In this document: positions 1 through 9,339 of the stretch, in pieces
How the letters are laid out: every line of letters begins with the position of its first letter
How positions within the stretch are numbered: position 1 is the stretch's first letter
Assembly (NCBI GenBank): GCA_964387885.1
Contig: CAYLYZ010000007.1
Location: forward strand, 19,708 to 83,707
Direction: 5' to 3'
Length of the DNA: 64,000 bases
Origin: JABGPL01 sp964387885
Lineage (GTDB): Bacteria > Electryoneota > AABM5-125-24 > Hatepunaeales > Hatepunaeaceae
Program-made: the position numbers and the translations under genes
Notes under the pieces: model-generated
What the model was told of the DNA's origin: nothing
The model's database searches: none
The model's input: only the letters and a program-made list of their open reading frames with translations

Positions 1-169
1 GACCGTGAGGACAGCCGTCTATCCCTTCGAGTATAACTTGAGCACCTTCAACCGGCTCACCTTCACGATCAACAACTACACCACCAATTGTCCATGCCCA
101 ACAACTCTGACCGACACCCAGAGTTATCAGCACAGCAATTGCTATTAAAAAGATTTGTTTCCTTTTCAT
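1..169 (-). CDS. Secreted protein, N-terminal part only (cut by window edge)
   Basis: The first 56 codons of a gene that runs off the left edge. The ATG (167-169) is preceded by an AGGGGG Shine-Dalgarno-like run. The product begins MKRKQIFLIAIAVLITLGVG, a typical signal peptide: positively charged start, then about 15 hydrophobic residues. Soon after it reads IGGVVVDREGEPVEGAQVIL, the opening strand pattern of a carboxypeptidase-regulatory-like (transthyretin-fold) domain common in secreted FCB-group proteins. Function beyond export cannot be read from this fragment. It is transcribed in the same direction as tpiA but separated from it by a terminator, so it is probably a separate unit. Confidence 0.75.
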   Translation of the reverse strand, partial: MKRKQIFLIAIAVLITLGVGQSCWAWTIGGVVVDREGEPVEGAQVILEGIDGCPHG

Positions 170-446
170 ACAATCCCCCTTTTCAAACATAAAAATACCA
201 GGTTGTTGTGAAACTCTATCGTTCGTAACTGCAAGTCCGCAGTCAAAGAAAACCTACATTGGTGGGTGTCAAGAGCAACCTGAAAACTAATAATACTAAC
301 TTAGTGTATTATAAATGTAAATTCGGCAAAAGTCAATATCTTATAATCGCTTACAAATTTAGAAGAAGGCTGTCACCAGTTACCTCGGACATTATCAAGC
401 CATAAACAGATTTGGTAATAGTCGATCTATCCCTCTGTTGAGCTCG

Positions 447-478
447 CAAAAAAAAGGGTAGAAGAATCTACCCTTTTA
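447..478 (-). terminator. Intrinsic terminator after the gap-pgk-tpiA genes
   Basis: A perfect 11-bp inverted repeat (452-462 with 467-477, AAAAGGGTAGA type arms, 4-nt loop) lies 26 bp past the tpiA stop. Read on the minus strand it is followed by an eight-base T tract. The stretch from 170 to 446 between it and the partial upstream gene shows no gene. Confidence 0.9.
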
Positions 479-503
479 AACAAACATTGTATTGCCTGGG
501 AGG

Positions 504-1271
504 CTATTTACTTACCTCTGAGGCTGCTTTGATAATTGCAGCAAACTTCTCAGCCTTAAGGCTGGCACCTCCAATCAATCCTCCATCGACATCCGACATT
601 GCGACAAGTGTTCCTGCATTAGAATCGTTCATGCTGCCACCGTAGAGTATTGTTGTTGAATCGGCTGCATCGCGTGTGAATAATTGTGATAATTTATCCC
701 GAATAAACTTATGTGCTTCCTGAGCCTGTTCAGTGGTGGCGGTAACTCCGGTACCGATCGCCCAGACTGGTTCATAGGCGATTACAAGCCCATCAATACC
801 TTTCAGTTCAACATCCGCTAATCCTAGCTCTAACTGTTTTTCGAGAACCTGGAAAGTCTTTCCTGCCTCTCTTTCAGGCAATGTTTCTCCTATACAAACA
901 ATCGGTCTAAGTTTCATTTCCAACGCCTTCTTCAGTCTCTTATTGACTGATCTATTTGTCTCACTGAAGTATGTTCTTCTCTCGCTGTGTCCAATAATCA
1001 CCCAGGCGCAACCGGTTTTAACCAACATTCCAGCAGATATTTCACCTGTGTAAGCTCCGGAATTCTCCCAGTGAACATTTTGCGCTCCCAATCCAATCGA
1101 ACCCCATTTCAGTGTCTCTGCAATAGCAGAAAGATGTGTGGCCGGGGGGCAGACAACGACTGTTACACCGTTTATGCCCGCAACTAGGTTTGACAAATTC
1201 CTGGCAAGATCAACACCCTCCACCGGAAGTGTATTCATCTTCCAGTTACCCGCTATAATTATCTCACGCAT
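504..1271 (-). CDS. tpiA: Triose-phosphate isomerase
   Basis: Interconverts dihydroxyacetone phosphate and glyceraldehyde 3-phosphate in cytoplasmic glycolysis and gluconeogenesis. The 255-residue length is normal for the family. All catalytic elements are visible: Asn9/Lys11 in AGNWKMN, the electrophile His95 in IGHSERR, the base Glu167 in AYEPVWAIGTG and the phosphate-binding GG near the C terminus (YGGSMN, LIGGASL). The ATG overlaps the pgk stop by 8 nt, so translation is probably coupled. It is the last gene of the glycolytic cluster and is followed by a strong terminator. Confidence 0.98.
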   Translation of the reverse strand: MREIIIAGNWKMNTLPVEGVDLARNLSNLVAGINGVTVVVCPPATHLSAIAETLKWGSIGLGAQNVHWENSGAYTGEISAGMLVKTGCAWVIIGHSERRTYFSETNRSVNKRLKKALEMKLRPIVCIGETLPEREAGKTFQVLEKQLELGLADVELKGIDGLVIAYEPVWAIGTGVTATTEQAQEAHKFIRDKLSQLFTRDAADSTTILYGGSMNDSNAGTLVAMSDVDGGLIGGASLKAEKFAAIIKAASEVSK

Positions 1272-2478
1272 TGTTCACCTTTCGATCTGATAATACACTT
1301 ACTCCCGATAAAACCTGCCCTTCCATAAACTCTAATAGCGACCCACCTCCTGTAGAAATGTGAGTCATTGGTGCCATAAGGTTGAATTTGTTCAGAGCTG
1401 CAGTTGTATCACCGCCTCCAACAACCACAATGCCACCTCTGGCTGTCACCCTTGACAGTGTACGTGCAATAGCCCTTGTACCAGGTGCGAACGACTCCCT
1501 TTCAAACATTCCCATCGGTCCGTTCCAAAGGACGGTTGCAGCTGCAATTGCTGAGTTCGTAAATTCCTCGCGTGCTTCTCGTCCGAGATCAAGCCCTCGC
1601 CAACCTTCAGGAATATCATCTGATGGAAATGTCTTCCTTTCGCTGCCATACTCCAAGTCCTGAGCAGCAATTGAATCGACCGGAAGAAGTATCTTTTCAT
1701 CCGCGTCCGGTAAGTTTAGAATTTCTTCTGCAACGGATAGTTGTTTATCCTCAACAATCGAGTTTCCAATTTTTCCACCCCTTGCTTTAATCAGGGTATA
1801 AGCCATTCCGCCACCAATCAGCAGTTTTTCGACCTTTGGCAGCAGTTTTACAATTGTTTTTATTTTGCTGGAAATTTTAGATCCACCAACAATTCCAACA
1901 AATGGCTTCTCTGGATTAATAAGAGTCCTTTCGAGAAACCTAAGTTCGCGCATCATCAATCGACCAGCAGCAGCACACCCGGGAAAATACTGTGTTATTG
2001 CATTAACCGAAGCTTGTTCTCTATGAACAGCTCCGAACGCATCATTTATAAATACCTCACCCAGTTTTGCTAATTGACCGGCAAAAATCGGATCATTTGA
2101 GCTTTCACCGGGGTGGAAACGCACGTTCTCAAGAAGCATTACTTCACCGGGTTTAAGGGCATAAGCGACCTCTTCAACCTCGTGGCCTACACAATCTGAA
2201 ACAAACAAGACTTTGTGTCCGAGGAATTTTTCGAGTGCACTTACCACAGGAACCAAACTCAAAGTTGGTAGTCTTCTCCCCTCTGGTCGACCGAAATGAC
2301 TCATTAGTACTGCAGAGCCATCGTAATCCAATATATTATGAATTGTCGGAAGCGCTGCTTTGATTCGCGTAAATTCTCGAACATTGCCCATATCATCGAG
2401 AGGAACATTGAAATCTACACGAACTAATGCCCGTTTTCCGGTAAGATTTATGTCATCTAATGTGAGTTTGTTATGCAA
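1264..2478 (-). CDS. pgk: Phosphoglycerate kinase
   Basis: Transfers phosphate from 1,3-bisphosphoglycerate to ADP. The 404-residue monomeric form has the N-terminal signature RVDFNVPLDD, the GRP substrate-binding loop (SHFGRPEG), the hinge and nucleotide region GGSKISSKI, and the C-terminal GGGDTTAAL loop. The start is TTG (2476-2478), supported by a GGAG 7 nt upstream; no ATG lies closer to the domain start. It sits 23 bp after gap and overlaps tpiA by 8 nt, giving a gap-pgk-tpiA cluster under common transcription. Confidence 0.98.
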   Translation of the reverse strand: MHNKLTLDDINLTGKRALVRVDFNVPLDDMGNVREFTRIKAALPTIHNILDYDGSAVLMSHFGRPEGRRLPTLSLVPVVSALEKFLGHKVLFVSDCVGHEVEEVAYALKPGEVMLLENVRFHPGESSNDPIFAGQLAKLGEVFINDAFGAVHREQASVNAITQYFPGCAAAGRLMMRELRFLERTLINPEKPFVGIVGGSKISSKIKTIVKLLPKVEKLLIGGGMAYTLIKARGGKIGNSIVEDKQLSVAEEILNLPDADEKILLPVDSIAAQDLEYGSERKTFPSDDIPEGWRGLDLGREAREEFTNSAIAAATVLWNGPMGMFERESFAPGTRAIARTLSRVTARGGIVVVGGGDTTAALNKFNLMAPMTHISTGGGSLLEFMEGQVLSGVSVLSDRKVNNA

Positions 2479-2501
2479 ATCACTACTCCAAATTAATTGG
2501 G

Positions 2502-3503
2502 TTAAAGTTCATGAGCTTTTTTGACCAAATCAACAACTCGACAAGAATATCCCCACTCATTGTCGTACCAACCAATTACTTTTATAAGGTGTTTATCGAT
2601 TTGCATGGTGAGCTGAGAATCAAAGACACAGGAGCTGCTATTCCCTACGATATCAGCAGATACTATCGGATCATCGGTATATTCAAGGATTCCTTTTAGT
2701 TCTCCCTCAGCAGCTAATTTCATTGCTGAATTGATATCTTCAATTGTGGCTTCTTTTTCCAGCTCTGCTGTCAGGTCAACTATCGATCCATCGGGAATTG
2801 GAATTCTCACTGCAAAACCATCCAACTTACCTACCAATTCGGGTATGATTTTTCCAACAGTTCTCGCTGCTCCGGTGGTTGTTGGAATTGATGACAAGGC
2901 TGCTGCTCTGGAACGTCTAAGATCTTTATGAGGAAAATCAAGCAATCTCTGGTCGTTGGTGTAACCATGAATTGTGTTCATTAATCCTCTGATCAAACCA
3001 AAGTTATCATTGAGAACCTTCACCATTGGAGACAGACAATTTGTGGTACAAGATGCGTTTGAAATAACTTTATGCTCAGGCTTCAATACTTCATCATTCA
3101 CTCCAAGAACAATGGTTGCGTCGATTTCATCCTTTGCAGGTACAGTCAGTAAGACTTTTTTTGCACCAGCCCGAAGATGCATGGCACATTGTTCCCGTGT
3201 TCTGAAAACTCCAGTTGACTCAACGACAAAATCCACCTTTAAACTTTCCCAGGGGAGTTTACCAGGATCTCGTTCAGATAAAATTTTGATCCTGTTCCCA
3301 TCAACATCCAGAAAATCCCCATCAACCTCAACTACGCCAGGGTACTTTCCATGAGTTGAATCATATTTTAATAGATGACCAAGTGTGGCTGCATCAGTTA
3401 AGTCATTAATCGCTGCGACCGAGAATCCACCACGCCGCATCATCTCACGGAAGACCAGTCTCCCGATCCGGCCAAAACCGTTAATACCTATCTTTATTGC
3501 CAT
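2502..3503 (-). CDS. gap: Glyceraldehyde-3-phosphate dehydrogenase, type I
   Basis: Oxidises glyceraldehyde 3-phosphate to 1,3-bisphosphoglycerate with NAD. From ATG at 3503 the protein is 333 residues: the NAD fold starts INGFGRIGR, the catalytic Cys152 is in SNASCTTNC and its partner His179 in NTIHGYTNDQ. The reading frame is open to a TTG at 3527, but the start at 3503 gives the standard N terminus (MAIKIGINGFGRIG) and has GGGA 7 nt upstream, so it is preferred. Asp after the second strand (AINDL) is the usual residue for NAD rather than NADP preference. First gene of the gap-pgk-tpiA cluster; 165 bp separate it from rlmN, room for its own promoter. Confidence 0.97.
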   Translation of the reverse strand: MAIKIGINGFGRIGRLVFREMMRRGGFSVAAINDLTDAATLGHLLKYDSTHGKYPGVVEVDGDFLDVDGNRIKILSERDPGKLPWESLKVDFVVESTGVFRTREQCAMHLRAGAKKVLLTVPAKDEIDATIVLGVNDEVLKPEHKVISNASCTTNCLSPMVKVLNDNFGLIRGLMNTIHGYTNDQRLLDFPHKDLRRSRAAALSSIPTTTGAARTVGKIIPELVGKLDGFAVRIPIPDGSIVDLTAELEKEATIEDINSAMKLAAEGELKGILEYTDDPIVSADIVGNSSSCVFDSQLTMQIDKHLIKVIGWYDNEWGYSCRVVDLVKKAHEL

Positions 3504-3668
3504 TTGCATTCCCACTGAATCTTGCAATGAAAAAAACCGAAATCACGATTATATATTCCGGTATATATAGAATAATGTAGATTCATTTTGCTGTTTTAAA
3601 GGGTGAGCTGCGAGTTTTTTTTAAATGTTCGAATTATTTCAAAAAACTAAGGTAAAGTTATCAATATT

Positions 3669-4685
3669 TCAAATGGATTTTTCCTGATATCCTGCCGCCA
3701 ATTGACCACAGGCACCGGAAATACTATCTCCTTTACTTGCCCTTAATGTAACCGTTATTCCTGCATTATCAATAATTTCTACAAATTGATCAACCGCCTT
3801 TGATAGTGAAGGTTTCAGTAGAGAATCTATCTTGTTGTATTCCATGAGGTTTACCTTCACATCCCGTCCGCGTAATAAACTTACCAACCGTTGTGCATCA
3901 TCTTTGTCATCGTTTTGACCACCAAGTAGCAGATAACCTATAGTTAAGGAATGACCGGAGTTTCGGGCATATTGTGCAGCAATTGATATTAGATCAGTTA
4001 AAGAGTACTTTCCAATTAACGGCATAAGTTCAGAATGAAACTCATCAGTGGTTGCATTAAGAGACAGGGCTAATTTGACTCGGGGATTTTCTTTAATCAA
4101 TTCTTTTAATCCGGGTAACCAACCGGATGTTGAAATGGATATTTTTCTCTTTGGGAGCCCGATTCCATCCGGATCCGTCATCAACCTTATCGCTTTAAAC
4201 AAACTTACACAATTCATAAGTGGTTCTCCCATACCCATCATCACCACATTGGTCATCCTTTTTCCAACGGCAGCCTCGATACAAAAAAGCTGGGCTACAA
4301 TTTCACCGCTCGTCAAATTGCGCTTAAAACCGATCTTACCTGTTGCACAATAGACACATTTCAGTGCACAACCTACCTGGGATGACAAACAGGCGGTGTA
4401 CCGGTCTCCCTCCGGGATGTAAACTGTTTCTATTCGCTCGTTGTCATTTAATTTTAGCAACAGTTTTGTAGTTCCGTCTGAAGCAATAGTTTTTGTCTCA
4501 ACAACCGGAAGCCCCACAGAAGTTGTTTGTTCCAATTCTGATCTGAACCGTGAGCTTAAATCACTCATCAAGGCAAAATCAAAGACACGATTCTTATATA
4601 TCCATTGATAGATTTGTCTGCCATGAAATGGTTTTTCACCTTTGGATACAACAAATGTTACTATCTCATCTTTTTCAAAACCCAA
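3669..4685 (-). CDS. rlmN: Dual-specificity RNA methyltransferase RlmN (radical SAM)
   Basis: Methylates C2 of adenosine 2503 in 23S rRNA, and A37 of some tRNAs in known members. The radical-SAM cluster motif is C106-x3-C110-x2-C113 (CALKCVYC), and the two methyl-carrier and resolving cysteines of the family are present: C99 in the segment before SSQVGC and the C-terminal Cys in SGACGQLA. The only canonical start is TTG at 4685, with a poor ribosome site. The frame stays open upstream and encodes ...ENLL before GFEKDE, the usual beginning of this family (NLLG), so translation may start further up, for example at a CTG at 4752-4754 with AGGGG 5 nt before it. Confidence 0.95.
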   Translation of the reverse strand: MGFEKDEIVTFVVSKGEKPFHGRQIYQWIYKNRVFDFALMSDLSSRFRSELEQTTSVGLPVVETKTIASDGTTKLLLKLNDNERIETVYIPEGDRYTACLSSQVGCALKCVYCATGKIGFKRNLTSGEIVAQLFCIEAAVGKRMTNVVMMGMGEPLMNCVSLFKAIRLMTDPDGIGLPKRKISISTSGWLPGLKELIKENPRVKLALSLNATTDEFHSELMPLIGKYSLTDLISIAAQYARNSGHSLTIGYLLLGGQNDDKDDAQRLVSLLRGRDVKVNLMEYNKIDSLLKPSLSKAVDQFVEIIDNAGITVTLRASKGDSISGACGQLAAGYQEKSI

Positions 4686-4940
4686 AAGGTTTTCAACATG
4701 AGATTCAGGTTCACTGGAATCGGATTGTGATTGGTTGAGTGGAGTTATTTTCAGGTCGACCCCTAATTAGTGGAACTTCTTGTTACAATTTTAATTTAAT
4801 TAAGTTATATACCTGCCGCAAGCAATCCTCTTTTAGAGCATTGCAATGTTGAGCCAGGAGGTGTATTTTGATTAACACCTGATCAGATGTTGCATACATC
4901 ATCCATATTCTAAACGTAGTTTAACCTGAAATCGGGATTC

Positions 4941-5954
4941 ATGATAGATAAAACACTCATCCCAGAAAACGATGTCGAAGCCGTCGCTGAGCTGAAAATC
5001 GCTCGCGATCAGATTGTTGCCGAACTTGGTAAAGCGATAATTGGACAAAGGGAAATAATCAATCAACTACTGATCTCAATGCTCTCGAGAGGGCACTGTT
5101 TATTGGTCGGAGTACCAGGACTCGCGAAAACACTAATGATCAGTACATTGGCAAAAATCCTTGACCTTGACTTTTCGCGCATACAATTCACTCCCGACCT
5201 GATGCCCTCTGATATCACCGGAACGGAAATTATTGAAGATGATATCTCAACCGGAAAAAAAGCCTTCCGATTTATTAAGGGGCCAATTTTCGGGCAGATC
5301 ATCCTTGCAGATGAGATCAATAGAACACCACCCAAAACACAGGCCGCACTTCTGCAGGCAATGCAGGAGCATGAAGTAACGACTGCCGGACAAACTTACA
5401 AACTGGAGCAGCCATTTTTTGTCCTCGCAACTCAGAATCCCATCGAACAGGAAGGAACCTACCCCCTGCCGGAAGCTCAGCTCGATAGATTTATGTTCAG
5501 TCTGTATCTGGATTATCCATCAACTGAGGAAGAGTTAGAGATAGTTCGCTCTACGACCTCAGAGTATGAACCCGACCTTGGTGTAATCATTAATGCACAA
5601 AAGATTATTCAACTCCAGAAATTATCCCGAAGAGTTCCTGTCTCCGATCATGTGGTATCTTACGCTGTTAAATTAGTTGGTATGACCCGACCGGACAACG
5701 AATCGAGTCCCGATTACATCAGCCAATGGTTGACCTGGGGTGCAGGTCCTCGTGCTTCTCAATACTTGATTATAGGCGCCAAAACACGTGCAATTCTTGA
5801 TGGTCGTCCAACCCCTGAAATCGAAGACATTAGATTTGTCGCTCGCTCAGTTCTCCGACACCGTATTGTGACCAGCTTTAACGCTGCCGCAGAAGGGATA
5901 ACTGCTGTAAATGTGATTGATCGTTTGCTCGAAGATGTCGAAGAGGGGAAATAA
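4941..5954 (+). CDS. MoxR-family AAA+ ATPase
   Basis: A 337-residue AAA+ chaperone-like ATPase of the MoxR class, which usually acts with DUF58 and von Willebrand-domain partners in maturation or envelope stress functions. Walker A is at residues 57-64 (GVPGLAKT), Walker B at about 120-127 (ILADEINR), followed by sensor 1 (ATQNPIEQEGTYPLPEAQLD) and a C-terminal lid ending in an arginine-rich helix. The start ATG fits the family length. The DUF58 gene follows after 117 bp in the same direction, the classic MoxR-DUF58 pairing; the gap holds a palindromic repeat. Confidence 0.95.
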   Translation: MIDKTLIPENDVEAVAELKIARDQIVAELGKAIIGQREIINQLLISMLSRGHCLLVGVPGLAKTLMISTLAKILDLDFSRIQFTPDLMPSDITGTEIIEDDISTGKKAFRFIKGPIFGQIILADEINRTPPKTQAALLQAMQEHEVTTAGQTYKLEQPFFVLATQNPIEQEGTYPLPEAQLDRFMFSLYLDYPSTEEELEIVRSTTSEYEPDLGVIINAQKIIQLQKLSRRVPVSDHVVSYAVKLVGMTRPDNESSPDYISQWLTWGAGPRASQYLIIGAKTRAILDGRPTPEIEDIRFVARSVLRHRIVTSFNAAAEGITAVNVIDRLLEDVEEGK

Positions 5955-5979
5955 GTGCAATTGATTCGGTTTCATTTTC

Positions 5980-6048
5980 CTCATTCCCAACTTGTTTGGG
6001 AATCCCGAAACGCTAAATTTCTATCTGGCGGACGAGGGCGTCTGCCAG
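5980..6048 (+). repeat. Palindromic intergenic repeat
   Basis: Two adjacent stem-loops fill the gap between the MoxR and DUF58 genes: a CTCATTCCC...GGGAATC hairpin (about 5980-6005) and CTGGCGGAC...GTCTGCCAG (6025-6048, one mismatch). The first resembles the arms of the element at 26325-26395, so both appear to belong to one dispersed family. Its position may also modulate transcript ends. Confidence 0.6.
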
Positions 6049-6071
6049 AGCGTTATTAAGCATCTTACTAA

Positions 6072-6965
6072 ATGACTAATCCCCAAACCCTACTCGACCC
6101 ATCTGCAGTTGCCAGACTTTCAAACTTGCAGCTCCGCGCCAGCGCAATTGTCGAAGGCTTCCTTACCGGATTGCATCAGAGCCCTTATCATGGTTTCTCG
6201 GTTGAGTTCAGTGAACACAGGCAGTACATGCCCGGTGATTCTTTAAAACATTTAGATTACAAAGTCCTTGCTAAGACCGGCAGGTATTACATAAAGCAGT
6301 TTGAGGAAGAGACAAATCTAAAATCTTATATTCTACTCGACCATTCAGGCTCAATGGGATATGGTTCCAATGAAATTTCCAAACTGGATTATGGAGAAGC
6401 ACTGGCAGCTGCACTCAGCCTGATGTTATTAAAGCAAAGGGATGCTGTTGGATTGGTAACATTCGACCAGAAGGTATCGAACATAATGCCACCGCATTCA
6501 GCACTGGGATGGCTGCAGCCTCTGCTGACCCAACTATCAGGATTAGAACCATCAGGTGAGACGAAGGTAGCTTCTGCCCTATTCGATATTGCAGAGCGTG
6601 TCAAGCGGAAGGGATTGGTTGTTCTTATATCGGATATGCTTGATGATCCTGATGAAGTAATGTCAGGACTGCGTGCCCTTCGCCACATCGGACACGAAGT
6701 CCTTGTCTTTCAAATCCTCGACCCAATGGAGCTGTCTTTCGCTTTCCCCCGCGACTCCAGATTTAAAGACCTTGAAACTGGAGAAGTGCTGGCGAGTCGT
6801 CCCTGGCACATCCGTGAAGAATATAAAAAACTCATAAAAGAATTTGTGGACAATTACAAAAACCGCTGTCGTGCTGAACGGATAGATTACCAGATTTTCT
6901 CTACGGATACACCTTATGGTATTGCCCTGTTTGAGTTTTTGGATAGAAGACGACGGATGCTTTAA
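6072..6965 (+). CDS. DUF58 / von Willebrand-like domain protein
   Basis: A 297-residue DUF58 protein. The family signature around residues 47-80 is clear (EHRQYMPGDSLKHLDY, then TGRYYIKQFEEE), and a MIDAS-like DHSGSMG motif starting at Asp90 marks the metal-binding von Willebrand fold. There is no signal peptide or membrane segment, so it is the short soluble form. Its MoxR neighbour upstream is the usual functional partner. The exact substrate of such pairs in this lineage is unknown. Confidence 0.93.
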   Translation: MTNPQTLLDPSAVARLSNLQLRASAIVEGFLTGLHQSPYHGFSVEFSEHRQYMPGDSLKHLDYKVLAKTGRYYIKQFEEETNLKSYILLDHSGSMGYGSNEISKLDYGEALAAALSLMLLKQRDAVGLVTFDQKVSNIMPPHSALGWLQPLLTQLSGLEPSGETKVASALFDIAERVKRKGLVVLISDMLDDPDEVMSGLRALRHIGHEVLVFQILDPMELSFAFPRDSRFKDLETGEVLASRPWHIREEYKKLIKEFVDNYKNRCRAERIDYQIFSTDTPYGIALFEFLDRRRRML

Positions 6966-7068
6966 TAATTTTCATGGATATCCCTCTCGCATTTGAATAA
7001 TTATGCTGGGATAACTACTGTATTTGGTGCTTAAAGCAAAACAAGCATAACCCTTAAAAGAGGTATTT

Positions 7069-8721
7069 ATGTCTTTACGCTTAGCAATTATTCTCCTTTT
7101 ATTCTTCCTGTCTTCCGCCAATGCACGGGTATATGTTGTCGGTCCTGACCGTCAATACGAACGGATTATCGATTGCCCAACATACGACTTACAGGCTGGT
7201 GACACTATAAAAGTCTATGCCAGAGAAGAACCATATTTCGAGAAATTTCTCCTGAATGGGATCGGTTTTGAGGATGAACCAATTGTGTTGCTCGGAATTC
7301 CGGATGAGGAAGGGAATAGGCCGATAATTGATGGCATCGATGCGATTAGCAGCCTGGAAACTGCCTACTGGAACGAACCTCGCCAACTGATTCTCGTTGG
7401 TCAGAATGATGCAAGATTTTCGGATTATATCATCGTTGATGGCTTCGAACTCCGCCACGCTAATCCATCCCATCAATTCACTGATGATCACCAGAACGTT
7501 GTACAATATGCCGAGAATGCTTGTGGTATCCGTGCTGAATATTGCGGCCACCTGATCATTCGTAACTGCGACATCCACGATAACGCCAACGGTTTTCAGA
7601 ACGGTGAGACCGATTCGACACAGTACGTAACACTCGAATCCTGTCACATCCACAATAACGGTGCAGGATCAGATCCTGAAAGATGGTTGGAACACAATAT
7701 ATATGCGGGTGGGCGAGACATTCACCTGACAGTACAATTCTGCTGGTTTGGTGAACTCCAGAATGACGGTCAGCAGCTCAAATCACGAGCTGAGACCAAC
7801 ATCATCCGCTACAACTGGATAGAAGGAGGCAGAAATTCTCAGCTCGATCTGGTTGACGCTGATTATGGTGACGATGTTCAAGCAAACGCTTATGTTTACG
7901 GCAACGTTATAATCAAACCTGAAGAAACAAACAACTCACGCATGATCCATTATGGAGGCGAATCGCAGGAACCTCCCCGCAAAGGGAACCTCCACTTCTT
8001 CAACAACACGTGTATAGTAAACTCAGAGCGCGACTGGGGAACGAGACGATTGTTCGAGATTTCCTCTGACAGCGTGATGGTGATTGCCGACAACAACATC
8101 TTTTATATGAACGACAATTCGTACGAATTATGGGCGGGACGGCCTAACATCACCGGCTCAAATAACTGGTTCTCCGAGATTGCACGGGGGGATTCATTGC
8201 TTGAAAATGGGCTTCGTGGAGAAGATCCCGGTTTCGTCGATTTTGACAACAAGGACTTTCACATCGTCGAAGGATCTCCCGGAATTGACTATGTCCATGA
8301 TTATATGTTCCCGGAAGGACACGAACTACTCTACCAGTACGTTCATCCTACCGACTTTGAGGAACGACCGATCACGAACGATGCTCTCGATATTGGGGCG
8401 TTTTATTTTCCGAATCAGGTTGGGGACTTTGTCCCACAGGATTTCTGTAATGCCCCTGTTGGATTTCAGATTTATCCGGCGCATCCGAATCCGTTTAATT
8501 CATCGACACGGATTGGATTCTATTTGCCTCACCGAAATCATGTCCGGATAAGTATTGTAGATATGTGTGGTAGGCAGGTTGCTGTTCTGATGGATCGGAC
8601 ACTTACTTTCGGAAATGATGAGGTTCACTGGCAAGCTGATGATCAACCGTCCGGATTGTACTACTGCATGATGGATGCGGATGGATTCAGGATATCGAAA
8701 GGGATTGTGTATGTGCGATGA
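7069..8721 (+). CDS. Secreted right-handed beta-helix protein with C-terminal sorting domain
   Basis: A 550-residue exported protein. Residues 1-19 form a signal peptide (SLRLAIILLLFFLSSANA). Residues about 25-420 have the short repeated strands and Asn/His-rich turns of pectate-lyase-like beta-helices (IIVDGFELRH, LIIRNCDIHDN, VTLESCHIHNNG, NIIRYNWIEGG), probably binding or cleaving a polysaccharide; catalytic residues cannot be assigned. The last 85 residues are a type IX-like sorting domain (HPNPFNSSTRIGFYLP ... VRISIVDMCGRQV ... GLYYCMM ... ISKGIVYVR). An AAGAGG ribosome site precedes the ATG. Confidence 0.85.
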   Translation: MSLRLAIILLLFFLSSANARVYVVGPDRQYERIIDCPTYDLQAGDTIKVYAREEPYFEKFLLNGIGFEDEPIVLLGIPDEEGNRPIIDGIDAISSLETAYWNEPRQLILVGQNDARFSDYIIVDGFELRHANPSHQFTDDHQNVVQYAENACGIRAEYCGHLIIRNCDIHDNANGFQNGETDSTQYVTLESCHIHNNGAGSDPERWLEHNIYAGGRDIHLTVQFCWFGELQNDGQQLKSRAETNIIRYNWIEGGRNSQLDLVDADYGDDVQANAYVYGNVIIKPEETNNSRMIHYGGESQEPPRKGNLHFFNNTCIVNSERDWGTRRLFEISSDSVMVIADNNIFYMNDNSYELWAGRPNITGSNNWFSEIARGDSLLENGLRGEDPGFVDFDNKDFHIVEGSPGIDYVHDYMFPEGHELLYQYVHPTDFEERPITNDALDIGAFYFPNQVGDFVPQDFCNAPVGFQIYPAHPNPFNSSTRIGFYLPHRNHVRISIVDMCGRQVAVLMDRTLTFGNDEVHWQADDQPSGLYYCMMDADGFRISKGIVYVR

Positions 8722-9259
8722 CATTCCCGGACATCAAGCGTTCAGGCTACGATTTTTGGAGACGGAACGGCTTTTTTTCAGGATTTGGCGGGAAACGGAT
8801 CTGGGTCTTGCTTCAAAACTATGGGGAGATCCGCGGGTTGCACAGTATATATATTCAAATCCTGTCCTGACTGAAAATGAAGTTTGGAAAAGGTTTGAGG
8901 AGGAAATGAAGACTCAAGCTGAATATGAGATTCAATACTGGCCTGTTTTTCTTAAAGAGAATGATGAATTTGTCGGCTGTTGTGGGCTTAGGCCGTATAA
9001 TTTACCAAATCGCGTTCATGAACTTGGTTTTCACATCTCTGCCGATTACTGGAATCGTGGATTTGCTACAGAAGTTGCAAGTCGTGTCATTGCATATTCA
9101 TTCTGTGAACTTAAAATACGAGCATTATTTGCCGGTCATAATCCGAAAAACCAGATATCCCGCCATCTGCTCCTGAAACTCGGTTTTGAGCACACTCATG
9201 ATGAAATTTACCTGCCAACTGGATTGAAACATCCTTCCTATCTGCTTAATCGAGCGTAA
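8711..9259 (+). CDS. GNAT-family N-acetyltransferase (RimJ/RimL-like)
   Basis: A 182-residue acetyltransferase using acetyl-CoA. It opens with the RimJ/L-type strand LETERLFFRIWRETDL and has the domain order strand - central sheet (FVGCCGLRPY) - GFATEVASRVIAYSF acetyl-CoA-binding helix - NPKNQISRHLLLKLGF near the end. The ATG at 8711 is chosen because AGGGA lies 6 nt upstream and it gives the normal N terminus; it overlaps the preceding gene by 11 nt. An in-frame ATG at 8675 would add residues encoded within that gene. Substrate unknown. Confidence 0.88.
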   Translation: MCDDIPGHQAFRLRFLETERLFFRIWRETDLGLASKLWGDPRVAQYIYSNPVLTENEVWKRFEEEMKTQAEYEIQYWPVFLKENDEFVGCCGLRPYNLPNRVHELGFHISADYWNRGFATEVASRVIAYSFCELKIRALFAGHNPKNQISRHLLLKLGFEHTHDEIYLPTGLKHPSYLLNRA

Positions 9260-9339
9260 AATATTCCTCTCAACTGTTGTTACCCGAACCAATCTCAACT
9301 AACTTCTGTTTAGAAAAACACCTTAATACATACAGGAAA

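Noticed and set aside
1382..2073. Plus-strand open frames opposite pgk, and similar frames opposite gap and the C25 gene
   Set aside because: They are antisense shadows of strongly conserved genes, without ribosome sites or domains.
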